DNA of 64,000 nt. It comes from Lunularia cruciata (lineage: Eukaryota > Streptophyta > Marchantiopsida > Lunulariales > Lunulariaceae). This document shows, piece after piece, positions 49,417 through 60,344 of this stretch (positions are counted from its first letter, which is position 1; each line of letters opens with the position of its first letter). The stretch lies in NCBI GenBank assembly GCA_948567375.1, contig OX419759.1, positions 10,570,744 through 10,634,743 of the forward strand. Direction: 5' to 3'. A program made the position numbers and the translations under genes. The notes under the pieces were generated by a model. It saw nothing but the letters and a program-made list of their open reading frames with translations. It did no database searches and was not told where the DNA came from.

Positions 49417-51480
49417 TTTTCTCTTCTTGAGAATTTAGGACAGTTCCCATTTCTATTTACATAATTTTTAATGTGTTTCTCTTTAAGTAATGCTCTTGCA
49501 GACATATCAACTGTCATCTCTTGTGTAGGACTATAAACTAATTTCACAAAATTTTCTTTTTCTTTCTCCTCTACAAATCTCCTTCTTATCTCAATTTGCT
49601 TAGTCCTTGGGTGATGTATAGGAGTTTTGTTGAGTGCAATACTTCTTGTATTGTCACCGTAGTTTGGACTTTCTTGCTCAAAACCCAACCCCTTAGGAAG
49701 TCTCTTGTTCCAAATGATTTCTTGAGTAGCATTTGAGTCAACCATAAATTCTGCCTCAGAAGTAGACAATGCTACAGATGTTTCATGTTTACTACTCCAA
49801 TTGATTATTCCACCACTATCAATGATTGAGTATCCACCAATTGATCTACTTTTATTTGTATCATCTCCCCAACTAGCGTCTATATATGCTTCAAGAGTAG
49901 GGGCAAGTATGTTCCCTTGCTTTCTTTACTCCAAGAATGCATCTTGAGTATCCTTTAAGGACATGAATACACCCTTTATACCTTTCAAATGTGCTTATGT
50001 AGGATTGTTAGTATATCTAGCTAGTGTTCCCATTGCGAAACATATATTTGGTCTTGTACAGGCCATGATAAACATTAGAGAACCAAGAGCACTTTGATAC
50101 AACTTTTTGTCATCGTGGTTCACCTCTCCATCTATATTTTTGCTATGCTGCCACCCTAGATCAAGAGGTGTAGAGATAGGGTTTACCTCTATCATCTAAT
50201 ACTTAGCTAATATGGATCTCACATATTGTGGATGATTGATTTGGATCCATCTTGCTTCTTTGTCTTTATTCACCTTGATTCCCAAACCTAGTTTTACAAG
50301 ACCAAGGATAATCAGCTCAAAAACAAAACACAAATAATCCATCATTCCATTGATGGATCCACTGTTCTCCAATACTAATAGATCATCTATATATACAACT
50401 ATGTATGCATCATCTCTAGTATACACACTCATTTCCAAATGTAGATAGACTCTCCCAAATCTCCGTTGAGAATGGTTGTTTTCACGTCTAATTGCTCTAC
50501 TTCCCAATCTCTCTCTATTGCAAGAGCTAGAAGCATCCAAATAGATCCAAACCTAGCAATAGGTGCAAAAGTTTTAGAATAATCTAATGATGCTTTTTGA
50601 TTGAAGACCTTTGCAACAAGTCTTGCTTTGCACTTTAGGATCTCATTCTTAGCTCCATGTTTGACCCTGAAAATTCATTTATAGCAAATTACTTTCCTAT
50701 TTTATGGTGGTAAATCAGCTAGTACTTATGTCCCATTAGTCTGAAGAGACTTCTTCTCTTTTGCTACAACTAACTCCCACTCACTTGAATCTGGTCTGAG
50801 CATAAGATGATCTAAAGTGTCTAGATCATAATCTTCATGATAGATATAAGATTCATCTAACATCTCTTCTGATAGAAAGCCAAGTCTGTCAATAGGTTTT
50901 CTATCTCTCTTTGATCTTCTTGGCTTTGAGCCTAGAAGTTTCATGTCATCTCTTGACGTTTATGGGATCTCCTTAGAGATTTTGCATCTACGGGTCTGCT
51001 TTTGAGAGTCTTCTTTTATAGTATTAGAATCAAAAACCACCATCTACTTAGGCCTTCTTTTGTACACCTTCAGACTCTCCTTTTGTGAACCATCAATTTC
51101 AAGTAGAGATTTCTCTTTCAAGTAGATGATTGATCTGAAGAACTGACTCTAGAACTTGGGAAGATAGATTGATCAGCTTGATCAAACTCATTAGCTTGCT
51201 TCTGCAACTCATCATTGTCCTCACTCCAAGTACTCAATTCATCAAAGAGTACATCTCTACTTTTGATGATTTTTCTAGACTTAGGATTGTACAGAAGGTA
51301 TCCTTTTAGACCTTCTTCATATCCCACAAGAATCATTTTCTCAGCCTTCTTGTGAATTTACTCCTTTGCTCCTTGGGAATATGAACATATAAAGGATATC
51401 CAAAAACTTTCAAAGATGAAATATCATGTGTCTTACCTTTACAACGGTCAAGTTTGGACATTCCCGATGTAGAGTTTGTC

Positions 51481-52474
51481 ATCAACTTCAGCTTTCCGTT
51501 GACAGTGGAGGATTATGTGCATAGAATAGGACGTACATGAAGGGTGGGAAAGAAGGGACTTGCACATGCTTTTTCACCCAAGCAGATACGGTATGGTGAT
51601 CGTTTTTGATATATTCAGCAACATATTTGAATTATTGAAGATCACACGTCATGGTGCATACATCGCTACACAACATACATTGCTATCAACATCATACACT
51701 ATAAAAGCACAACTCACACATAAGTCATGCATAGACTCTAAAGTGCCACAATAATCAGATTGTTTACAACACTTGAATCAACTCAATTTAGATCAGTACT
51801 TGATCTGTCACTCTATAAATTGCAAACAATTGGGCACTGATTATAGTGAAGCCACACCCACTCTAGCTAAGAGAATCAAGGTGACGCTCGTCGGCCTTTG
51901 TCCACCATAGCCAATAATTCAAAGGCTCAACATCAGAGAAATGAGCTCCTTGGAGCTGCACTTTGAAAGTATACCCCTAGACTTGAGCTAGGTTTGGAAC
52001 CCCAATGGTCCCGCTGATGGCACACTTGACAATGAAAATGGTGCAAAGTGATGATGGGCCACACCGTGAAGTTAGTACCCCAAATAGAAAATCTGACCAT
52101 CGGAAAGTAGTCTATGGGAAACTACTAAAATACCTCTAACTACTATCACTACAACTCCAGTGTCCGAGCAATCTAGATGTGACACTACAAATGGCATGAC
52201 AATTGTCATACGTATATACATTGCTACACAACATACATTGTTGTCAACGTCATACACTACAGAAGCACAACTCATACATAAGTCATACACATACTCTAAA
52301 GTGCTACAATCGCCCTCCTAGCTGGAGAATAGGTCCCTCTAACTCTAGATAGCCATTTACTCCAAGTATATGGTATATCCTATGATGGGCAAAGATCAAA
52401 AGGCCAGGTGCTATGGAGCCCCATCGTTAGTAGCCTATCTGCAATCTATACCATATAAAGAATGAACTAGCTAT
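51481..52474. other. Unassigned repeat-like DNA between copia and PHD-gypsy
   Basis: No coding frame recognised. It holds a diverged direct repeat of about 100 bp, and may include the LTR or 3' UTR of the PHD-finger gypsy element whose coding sequence ends near 52475 on the minus strand. Confidence 0.4.
51655..52313. repeat. Pair of about 100-bp direct repeats
   Basis: 51655-51752 and 52215-52313 share CTACACAACATACATTG, TCATACACTA, AAGCACAACTCA and ACTCTAAAGTGC in order at an offset near 560. They may be parts of two LTRs or an internal repeat of one. Confidence 0.75.
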
Positions 52475-52972
52475 AAGTCAAGTACATAAAGGATATAACC
52501 ACTATCCTTGAGGAACCACTGTGAGGGGAGGAGTCATACATGCCATATGCTATCATTTCAAACAACTATCACATATTAACATAGTAGCATCTCCACTAGA
52601 AGAGCCACATAACCTACACCTCAAGCCTACACATACAAGTGCCAAGCTTGGATCCATAGTACCATCAATGTTTGGGAGGTGGCATGGTGCACAATTGCGC
52701 ATATGATCCTTCCAAACAACACCATCACGTCCTTCTAACACAAGGACTCTAGATGGCAAAACTTTGTACACTCTCAAGATAGTGTGGCCTGTCAAAACAT
52801 CAAATGTCGTTGGTGCTGCCTGTTGTAGATATACATAGTCACATGGATGAAATCGATGGATCAAGAGTCTATAACCTCCTCCTCAAGTAATAACATAACG
52901 TAAGGTATCCCTATGTTGAGCAATTGCCAAGTTTGCAAAGGCCATTGGCATCACTCTCCAAAAGATCTCTAT
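52475..52972 (-). pseudogene. Gypsy-like polyprotein C-terminus ending in a PHD finger
   Basis: Minus-strand fragment. FANLAIAQHRDTLRYV (about 52935-52885) and HPCDYVYLQQAA (about 52850) are the integrase C-terminal region; ILRVYKVLPSRVLVLEGRDG follows. At about 52618-52480 comes a PHD-type zinc finger: C-x2-C, 11 residues, C-x2-C, 4 positions, H-x2-C, then a Trp and a final C-x2-C whose first Cys is now Tyr. Two stops fall where G-W is expected before the His, and another follows. PHD fingers bind histone H3 tails. Here it may once have guided integration. The upstream part continues at 58606 beyond an inserted chromovirus. Confidence 0.7.
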
Positions 52973-53397
52973 TGTAAAAGACCGCAACTGAGGAGAGAAA
53001 TAGGAGAATGGAAACTCACATTGGGACACTTGAATGTGGGAAAACTGCAAATGCCTAGCATGAGCTTTGGGTTTAGTATTTATAGGTAGCATATAAGGCC
53101 TTGAGAAGCTTCTCAAGAAGCTTCCTCAAGCCGTTCTCTTGGAGTGCAAGCCAAGTTAACTAGGAAGTTTCTCAAGAAGCTTCCTTCTAGAATCCGCCTA
53201 CTTGGCGTGCAAGCTAAGCTAGTTGGAAGCTTCTAGAAGCTTCCTTCTAGAAGCTACTTACTTGAGGTGCAAACTAAGCTAGCAGAGAAGCTTCCCAAGA
53301 AGCTTCCTAGATAATTCTGAAATATTTTAGGCTAATTTGTCTTATGTGCTACTTTGTAAGCCCGACTAACTTTATCGCTAAACTCCATATTGTTACA
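52973..53397 (-). repeat. 3' LTR of the minus-strand chromovirus
   Basis: 425 bp. Sense strand TGTAACAATATGG...CTTTTACA. A sense TATAAATA box lies at 53084-53077. A perfect four-unit heat-shock-element array (GAAgcTTCtaGAAgcTTC) lies at 53226-53243, about 145 bp upstream of the TATA box. Confidence 0.93.
53226..53243. promoter_or_regulatory. Heat-shock-element array in LTR U3
   Basis: GAAGCTTCTAGAAGCTTC is four alternating GAA/TTC units at exact 5-bp spacing, the binding pattern of heat-shock factor trimers. The array is palindromic and so works on either strand. Further two-unit pairs lie at about 53105-53124. The same array occurs at 58434-58451 and 14697-14714, with three units kept at 63511-63523. 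Confidence 0.7.
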
Positions 53398-56300
53398 TAT
53401 TCCCACGCCGCTAGTTAGTGACGTCCTCATTGCCAGTGAAGCTTTGAATTCTAAGAGGGCCGTCTTTGCATTTTGGAGGTGAGAAAGAGGTTCCCATGTG
53501 GCATCATGAAGGGGATATCCTTTCCAAAGGACCTTGTACTCCGTATGTTGGCGATGGCCTCGTTGAATATAGCAATGCGCAAGGATACGATCAAATTTTT
53601 ACTCCTCATGATCATTGATAGGGAAAGGAAGAGGAGGAGGTTGGATTCAAGAGGAAAAGGAAGAAGTGTTAAGAACAAAGGGTTTCAACTTGGAAACATG
53701 AAAGACAAGATGAATATGCATGTGACAAGGCAAGGCAAGTTGATTAGCAACATGAGAGACAATTTGGGTGATATCAAAGGGTCCTATCCAATTAGGGCAA
53801 AGTTTACAAACTTTGGTATCAAGTGGGAGAGGGAGGTTACTAGAGGATAACATGACTTTATCACCAACTTCAAAGGTGAGATCAAAATGATGGTGGTCCG
53901 CATATTGTTTTTGGCAATTTTGAGCATCAAGGAGGTGAGACTTGGCTTGTTGGAGAGATTGGGATATAGTGGTCAAGAATGTGGAAGTATGAAGAACATG
54001 AGATGGAGGGGGAGCAAGAAGAGAATCTAGAACAAGCATATCTTGGCCAAAATTGAGAAAGAAAGGAGAAAATCCAATACTTGCATGTTTGGAATTATTA
54101 TAGGCAAATTCTACAACTACAAGACGTTCATCCCAATTGGTATAGTGGACATTGACAAAGGCACACAACATATCCTCCAATGTATGATTTGCACGTTTGG
54201 TTTGTCCATCAGTTTGAGGATGATAGGCCATGGACAAAGTAAGCTTGGTGCCAAGTATTTAGAAGAGTGCTTGCCAAAACTTCTCGGTAAATTGAGGATC
54301 ATGGTCAGAGATGAGTGGCATGTGGCATCCCATGATGCTTGAAGACATTGTCAAAGTAGATTTATGCTAAGGTTGGAGCATCTATGGTATCACAGGTTGG
54401 TGCCAAGTGGATTTGCTTACTAAGCTTATCCACAAAGACCACGATTGCGGTTTGTCCTTGTTTTGTCTTTTGCAAGGATGTGATGAGATCCAAGCTCACA
54501 TGCTCCCAATGAGCAGATGGAACGGCGAGTGGTTGAAGGAGTCCACTCGGCTTTTGGTTACTGGCCTTGTTACGTTGGCAGCTCTCACATGATTGGACAA
54601 ATTCTCAAACATCTTGTGTCATTTTGGGTCACCACCATTGACGTGGGAGGGTACCCAAAGTCTTGTCCATGCCCATGTGACCAGCAATGGGTAAATCATG
54701 GGCTTCTTGAAGGTGCACAAGTCAAAGATCACCTTTAGCTAGGACATAGATCTGGTCTTCATGGAATAAAAGGCCCTTCTTGATAGAGAAGGTGTTGTAC
54801 TCCTTATCGCATGCCATAAGGCAACCATGTACCATTTGGAAGAAGGGATCTTGGGGTAGAGCTGAGTGAAACTTGTTTTGGACCTTAGAGTCAACTAACA
54901 CCATTGAAATTGCCACTGTGATGAGAGGAAGAGACTTCAAATCAGGTTGTCGTGATAAAGCTTCAAGGATGACATAGAACCAACTTGGTTTGTACATAAG
55001 TTTGATGTCATAAAGTTGGAGTTGTTCCTCCCATTGATGATGTTGACTCTTCATGTGTTCCAAGTGTAAGGTCTGCAACAATGGTTTGTGATCAGTTTGC
55101 ATGATCACTTGTTTCCCCAAGAGATAATGCCTCCATACCTTGGTAGCGTATACCATTGCAACTTGTTCTCAATCTTGAGTAGAGTAGTTTTGTTCAGCCG
55201 TATTGAGTCGGCGAGACACAAAGGAAATGGGATGGAGTCCATTTGGGAATTCTTGTTGCAACACGGCTCCAATTGCAAAATTAGAAGCATCAAAATCAAC
55301 CACATAGGGTAGTTGAGGATCATATGGTTATAGAATAGGTCTTGAAGACACCATATGCTTTAACTTCTGGAATGCTTCTTCATGCTTGGTGGTCCATTGG
55401 AAGCTCAAGTTCTTTCCCAAGAGGTCAGTCAATGGTGCAGCCACATGAGCATAATAATGGATGAACCGTCGGTAAAAATTGGCCAATCCATTGAATGCTC
55501 GACCATTGTAGCATCCTTTGGGGTAGGCCAATCAATAATGGCCTTGATTTTCTCTTCTTCCATCTTGATCTCCTTTGATGAGATCTTATGACCCAAGAAG
55601 GTAACCTCCTTCTGCCAGTGTGCCTTCTTGTAGTAAAATTTCCATTTTTGTAGTCGTCTTAGGACTTCTCGCAGATGATTCACGTGTTTTGCCTGTCTTA
55701 CAATAAATTAAGATATAATCCAAGAACACCACCACTGACCGATCCAATAGTCCATCCAACATTTGATGCATTTGATCCATGAAGATTGCTGGAGCATTAG
55801 TGAGTCCAAAAGGTAGAACTCTCCACTCAAAATGCCCATACCTTGTATGAAAGGTAGTCTTTTGCACATCCTCTCTATCAATAGGAATTTGCCGAAAGCC
55901 GCTGCAAAGATCCAACTTGGAAAAGTAGCGTGCTCCACTTAGTTGATCAAGCAAGTCATTGATCCAAGGCAAAGGATATGCATTCTTCACGGTTTGCTTA
56001 TTGAGCCCATGTTAATCAATAAAAAGACAAAGTCCTCCATCCTTCTTTAGGACAAATAATATTGGTGCTCCTCAAGGAGCGGTATTATGTTGTATGAAGT
56101 CCTTCTCCAACAACTTTGCAAGTGTTGTTCACAACTCCTCCAACTCCTTTGGTGAAAGCCGATAGATCAGTCTACTCTTTTGGAGTACTCCCTGGCAATA
56201 ACTTGATCTTGAAGGGCATACCTTGATCTGAGGGTAATCCCTCTGGCAGATCATCCGGAAACAAGTCTGTAAACTCTTGAACTATCCAATCAACCATTGC

Positions 56301-56990
56301 TTAATGAGGCTCTTGGCCCTCCTCCAATTGTTCTTGTGCAATCAGCTTGATCCACACCACAAATATAAACTTATTTTCCTCCAAAGCTTGCTCTATGGCT
56401 GCTTTACTAACAAACTTCCCTTCCAAGGACTCATCTCTCTTCCAAGCTTGCTCCATGGTTGCCTTCTTGGCAAAGGTCCCATCTTGGGACTCCACTCCCT
56501 TCAAGCTTTGCTTTATGGTTACCTTCTCGACAAACTTCCCATCTTGGGACTGACTCTTCTTTGGTGTCTTACTTAGAGGTGTTAGACAACCTAATTCATA
56601 CCTTGGTGTTGTACTTGAATTTGGCATCGGGTCCAATCGAACTGAACCTTATGATGTTCAAGCCAAGGTAGACCTAGAATGATATCATAGTGTAGAGGTG
56701 CCACTACAAACCTCATACACTCCAAATACTACTCCTAATCTTGAAGGTAACAAGATGCGAGGTGTGGAATGCAAAACCTTTTCTACCATCCGCCATCATC
56801 AAATTGCTTCCAATCAGTGGCTTGATAGGAATACCCAATTCCTTTGCTACTTGCGTAGACATACAATTCTATGAACTTCCAGAATCAACCAAAAGCCTAC
56901 AACCTTGATTAGATATTGTACCTTGCAAGTGAAGCAAACTTGCAAAGGTTAAGCTTTCAATCCCATTGGAACTAATCAAGCTCCCAGTAG
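53398..56990 (-). pseudogene. Chromovirus pol: protease, RT, RNase H, integrase, chromodomain
   Basis: Protease V-D-S-G near 56890, then TQVAKELGIPIKPL. Reverse transcriptase at 55990-55590: [38 protein letters not shown] and [11 protein letters not shown], where the second catalytic Asp of FLDD is Tyr. RNase H at about 55330-54940 (DFDASNFAIG and TDHKPLLQTL). Integrase zinc region near 54690, core with SDHDPQFTEKFW near 54300, then YHPQTDGQTKRANHTLEDML. A chromodomain follows at about 53640-53450: DRILAHCYIQRG, then YKVLWKGYPLHDATWEPLSH. Stops and frameshifts occur in several places, so the polyprotein is broken. Confidence 0.85.
56370..56556 (-). repeat. Tandem 20-residue repeats in the protease-RT linker
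   Basis: Three consecutive units of 60 bp encode related helices: SQDGKFVEKVTIKQSLKGVE, SQDGTFAKKATMEQAWKRDE and SLEGKFVSKAAIEQALEENK. The same three units appear in the truncated copy at about 61450-61635. They lie between protease and reverse transcriptase, where most chromoviruses have only a plain linker. Confidence 0.85.
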
Positions 56991-57900
56991 GCGGCTCAAA
57001 ATCTCCTACTGGGACTCTTCATTTCCTTGATCATTTGGTTCCACAAACTCCATTTGGGAAACTTGTTGAGGTCATCCATTCCTAAGTGGACATTCAGCAA
57101 TATGATATCCACTTGGTGACGATAAAAATAACCTCCATTTTGTTGCAATCTTTCTCTATCTGCTACACCAAGTGGCCTCCGTTGGATAGTATCAATCTCC
57201 TTTGGTGTTGGTTCTTCCACACATGCATATTGTACTGGTAAGCTTGGTGTAAGTCGAGGTCGAGACCAAGTTGTTGCAACCAAGGAATCAAAGCGCTTAG
57301 CCAATTGCATGGTTTCTTCTACGTTTTGTGGTTCTTGCATGGTCACCTCCAATTTGGTTTGTGGCTTCAATCTCCGCACAAATTGATCCAAAACTTCTCC
57401 TTCTTGTATATTTGGAATTTGCATGATGATGTTTTGAAATTATGTGATGTAGCCTCTTACTAAGCCAATCTGCTTCAACTTTGCCAATTTATCTTGTGCG
57501 GCTTGGGTGACATTTATAGTTTGAAATCGACCAAGTATTGCATCCTTGAATTATGCCATGTCAAGATTGGTGCAACAATCTGTTGTTCAGTTTGCTCCAC
57601 TCGGACTTGCCACCAAAGTTTTGCCACACCATCCAATTGATTAGATGCCAAGGAAATTTGTTTCCTTTCATCTTGCAGATTGGTGGCTTTGAAGTAACAT
57701 TTGCAATCAAACAAAAAATTCTCCAATGTGCCCCAAAGATTCTTGCCTTCAAACACCTTGGGTTTGGAAATTGAATATAATTTTCTCCATCTTGGACTGG
57801 CGCTCTCTCTATATGTTCTTGTTGTTGTTGGTCTTGTTTATCCAACAATCAAGTAAGGTGCTCTATTTGTTGCTACATCGCAAGGATAACATCCAGTATT
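56991..57900 (-). pseudogene. Chromovirus gag
   Basis: Starts near 57900 (Q-rich MQQQIEHL-like helix, then KQDQQQQEHIERAPVQDGEN at about 57840). Core sequence is NLQDERKQISLASNQLDGVA, then KLWWQVRV (about 57690-57590) and VRRLKPQTKLEVTMQEPQNV (about 57390). The CCHC knuckle seen in the sister copy has lost its first two Cys here (now YFYR). A frameshift splits the frame near 57510. Confidence 0.8.
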
Positions 57901-58179
57901 GCCGCCATAACTACTACTCTATCATACTACTCTCAGTTTATCTAATTGATTAACACATAGATACAACACGTCCACCTTTGTCCATAAGTGACAATTGGAA
58001 GTATCAAGGGTTCCTCAAACACGGTGATCATATGTAGAAAATCCTACCCAAAGCGTGAGGTGATGAATTGTGTGAAGCAGTGCTTGGGTAATATCTGGAC
58101 ATGAAAATCCCAATGGTTTGGTAGAAGTAGATTTGATGGTCCATTAATTCCATCTATCCCATTCCTACTCTGATACCAA

Positions 58180-58605
58180 TGTAAAAGACCGAGACCAAGG
58201 AGAGAAATAGGAGAATGGAAACTCACATTGGGACACTTGAATGTGGGAAAATTGCAAATGCTTAGCATGAGCTTTGGCTTTGGTATTTATAGGTAGCATA
58301 CAAGGCCCTTGAGAAGCTTCTCAAGAAGCTTCCTCAAGCCACTTGCTTAGAGTGCAAGCCAAGTTAACTAGGAAGCTTCTCAAGAAACTTCCTTCTAGAA
58401 GCTGTCTACTTGGCGTGCAAGCTAAGCTAGTTGGAAGCTTCTAGAAGCTTCCTTCTAGAAGCTACTTACTTGAGGTGCAAGCTAAGCTAGCCAAGAAACT
58501 TCCCAAGAAGCTTCCTGGATACTTCCAAAATATTTTAGACTAATTTGTCTTATGTGCTACTTTGTAAGCCCGACTTACTTCATTGCTAAACTCCATATTG
58601 TTACA
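58180..58605 (-). repeat. 5' LTR of the minus-strand chromovirus
   Basis: 426 bp, next to the primer-binding site. Carries a perfect four-unit heat-shock element at 58434-58451, and the TATA box near 58290. Confidence 0.93.
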
Positions 58606-58770
58606 TCTGCCCATTAAGAACATGTGCTCACCCATATATCTGGATCATCCAAGTCCAAGACTACAATAACATCTTGACAAATGGTTGGAGGTAAATCTGG
58701 ATCTTGTCCATAGAGTAGACAGTAAGGAGAGAAGGCTGCTAAGGGGGCTTTCCAATGTCGTGGGGAATAT
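58606..58770 (-). pseudogene. PHD-gypsy integrase fragment (continuation)
   Basis: Minus-strand reading AFSPYCLLYGQDPDLPPTIC, then DVIVVLDLDDPDIWV, matches the region after the integrase core of gypsy elements. It should run on into 52972. The chromovirus at 52973-58605 splits the two. Sequence to the right of about 58770 is no longer recognisable. Confidence 0.7.
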
Positions 58771-60344
58771 TTGGTCTCAAGTGTGCGCCGGGCACATGGC
58801 TACTTGTGCTCAATTGTCCCTATTGTCTTCTTTTGGATTCTTCTTGTTGTCCCGGGATGGTCAGTCTTGAGGTTGCACTGGCACTTGGCTGCTCGTGACT
58901 AAATGGCTTTGTTATCACTAGCTCACACCTTGCTATTCAAGGACCTATTTCACACTCCTATCTGGTTGACAGTCTCCTTTTGGTTCTTGAGTTGGTCTTG
59001 TCCAAAATTATTGTTTGTCCATGTTCACTAGCTAACATTTGAGCTAGTTAGAGATGGTTTTATATTTAATGGGATGAAAATGAATTTGTGTTGACAAGTC
59101 ATAACATGTAAGCTTGTTTCAGATCAGCATAGCTAGATAGTGAGAAGGATTTCCCCTATGTAGTATGACTAGGAGCTCCTAAAATAGAGTCCTCCTTGAC
59201 ACTTTCACAAGTTGATATGTTTACATTTAATCATGGAGAACCACAAATACATCACATCACCAGCCTTGCAATTTATAACATTGGAGAGAAATACCCAACT
59301 CCAGACCAAACAAGGATCACTTAAGTTCCACTATCAAAGCAAAACAGAAGGCGGAATCAACCAAGACCCATTCTCTATCTCTTACAATCCGTTGCCTTCC
59401 TGTCTCATCACAGCTGTCTCATGAGACACCTTAGGTCCTTCCTCTGTCCAATCTCTCCTTCGAGAGTTCTCCACTATCTTGCCTCTCCTTCAAGAGTTCT
59501 CTTCTTACTTGCTTGAGATTGGACTGTAGAACTGGACTGAAGAGTCCAGTTATGCAGTCCAAGCTCAAGCAAACTCAAGAGTTTCCTCTCTTGCTCCTGA
59601 CACAATACAAGCCAAACCCTCGTAATTTCTTCACTTCTCCTTGTCTTGCCACAACCCATGTATGAGCCCTCAAAAATTCTCTCCACTCTTCATAGTCCTC
59701 CTGTCTAGGGCAAATATCTCAAAGCCTTTACTCTTCCTTCTGACCGCATGTCACAGACCAAGGCAAAGCAGAATCCTTTGAAAACTTCCTACTCAATGTC
59801 ATGCTGTCCAGGCCAAACTCTCAAAGCCCATCTCCTTCCTTCTGTCCTCTGTCACAGACCAGGCAAAGCAAAACTTCAAAAATGTCTTTGCTCACTTTTG
59901 TAGCTGACAAACCTTCTGTCAACTCAAAAAAATCCTCTCAAGCATCTCATCAGTCCCACTCTTCTCTCTCAAAGTACTACTGTCTATTCCTCATCAGCCA
60001 AATTCCTTCACTACAAATAGAGCATCTTCTCAAAGTTTCTCTTCATGCTCTCAACAATCACACTTCCCTCTCTTGAAGTGCTTCTCTCTATTCCTGAAGC
60101 CCAATTCTTGCTAAGCATCTCCTCAAAACCCTTCATTAAAATCCAATAGAGCATCTCTCTTGAAAGTTCTCCTCAACATTTCACTCAAGCCCTGTCACTT
60201 TGAAAATTGCTTTGCTCTCTCCGTCCCTGTTCTTGTCTACCTGTCCAGACACCCACAACCTTCAAAAAATACTCCTCCCTCTATTTCACAATCCAAGACC
60301 TAATCCTTTAAATATTCCACTCAGCTCTTCACTTTTCATCTAGT
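58771..60344. other. Unassigned pyrimidine-rich DNA
   Basis: No gene recognised. From about 59400 the plus strand is strongly pyrimidine-rich (many CTTCTC and TCTCC runs) and contains loosely repeated phrases, such as GTCACAGACCAAGGCAAAGCA near 59750 and GTCACAGACCAGGCAAAGCA near 59860. It may be a decayed LTR or untranslated transposon sequence. It ends abruptly at the chromovirus fragment. Confidence 0.4.

Larger units (their letters stand above)
48890..51480 (-). mobile_element. Ty1/copia remnant with 3' LTR, 5' part missing
   Basis: Minus-strand pol. The integrase C-terminal part lies at about 51400-51110 (GYEEGLKGYLLYNPKSRKII, SRDVLFDE). The linker RKPIDRLG lies near 50890. Reverse transcriptase lies at about 50540-50196 (VVYIDDLLVLENSGSI), with VNPISTPLDLGWQHSKN at about 50185. 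RNase H lies at 49769-49401 (STSEAEFMVDSNATQEIIW). A polypurine tract (AAGGGAGAG) precedes a TGTTAGTTTTCAATTATTC LTR start at 49276, running left to about 48890. Gag, protease and most of the integrase are absent. Stops and frameshifts are present. Confidence 0.82.
52973..58605 (-). mobile_element. Chromovirus (Ty3/gypsy with chromodomain), nearly complete
   Basis: 5.63 kb, minus strand, the most intact LTR element here. 5' LTR 58605-58180, primer-binding site 58179-58168 (TTGGTATCAGAG, initiator Met tRNA type), gag about 57900-56990, protease about 56900-56600, a 20-residue-repeat linker, reverse transcriptase, RNase H, integrase, chromodomain, 3' LTR 53397-52973. Flanks TCTAT and TCTGC share only three bases, so the target duplication is imperfect. 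It splits the PHD-gypsy remnant. The LTRs are 425 and 426 bp and very similar, which implies a younger insertion than the copy at 23707. Confidence 0.9.

Noticed and set aside
53473-54342. Plus-strand frames of 99-125 codons inside the chromovirus.
   Set aside because: Antisense of integrase and chromodomain coding sequence.
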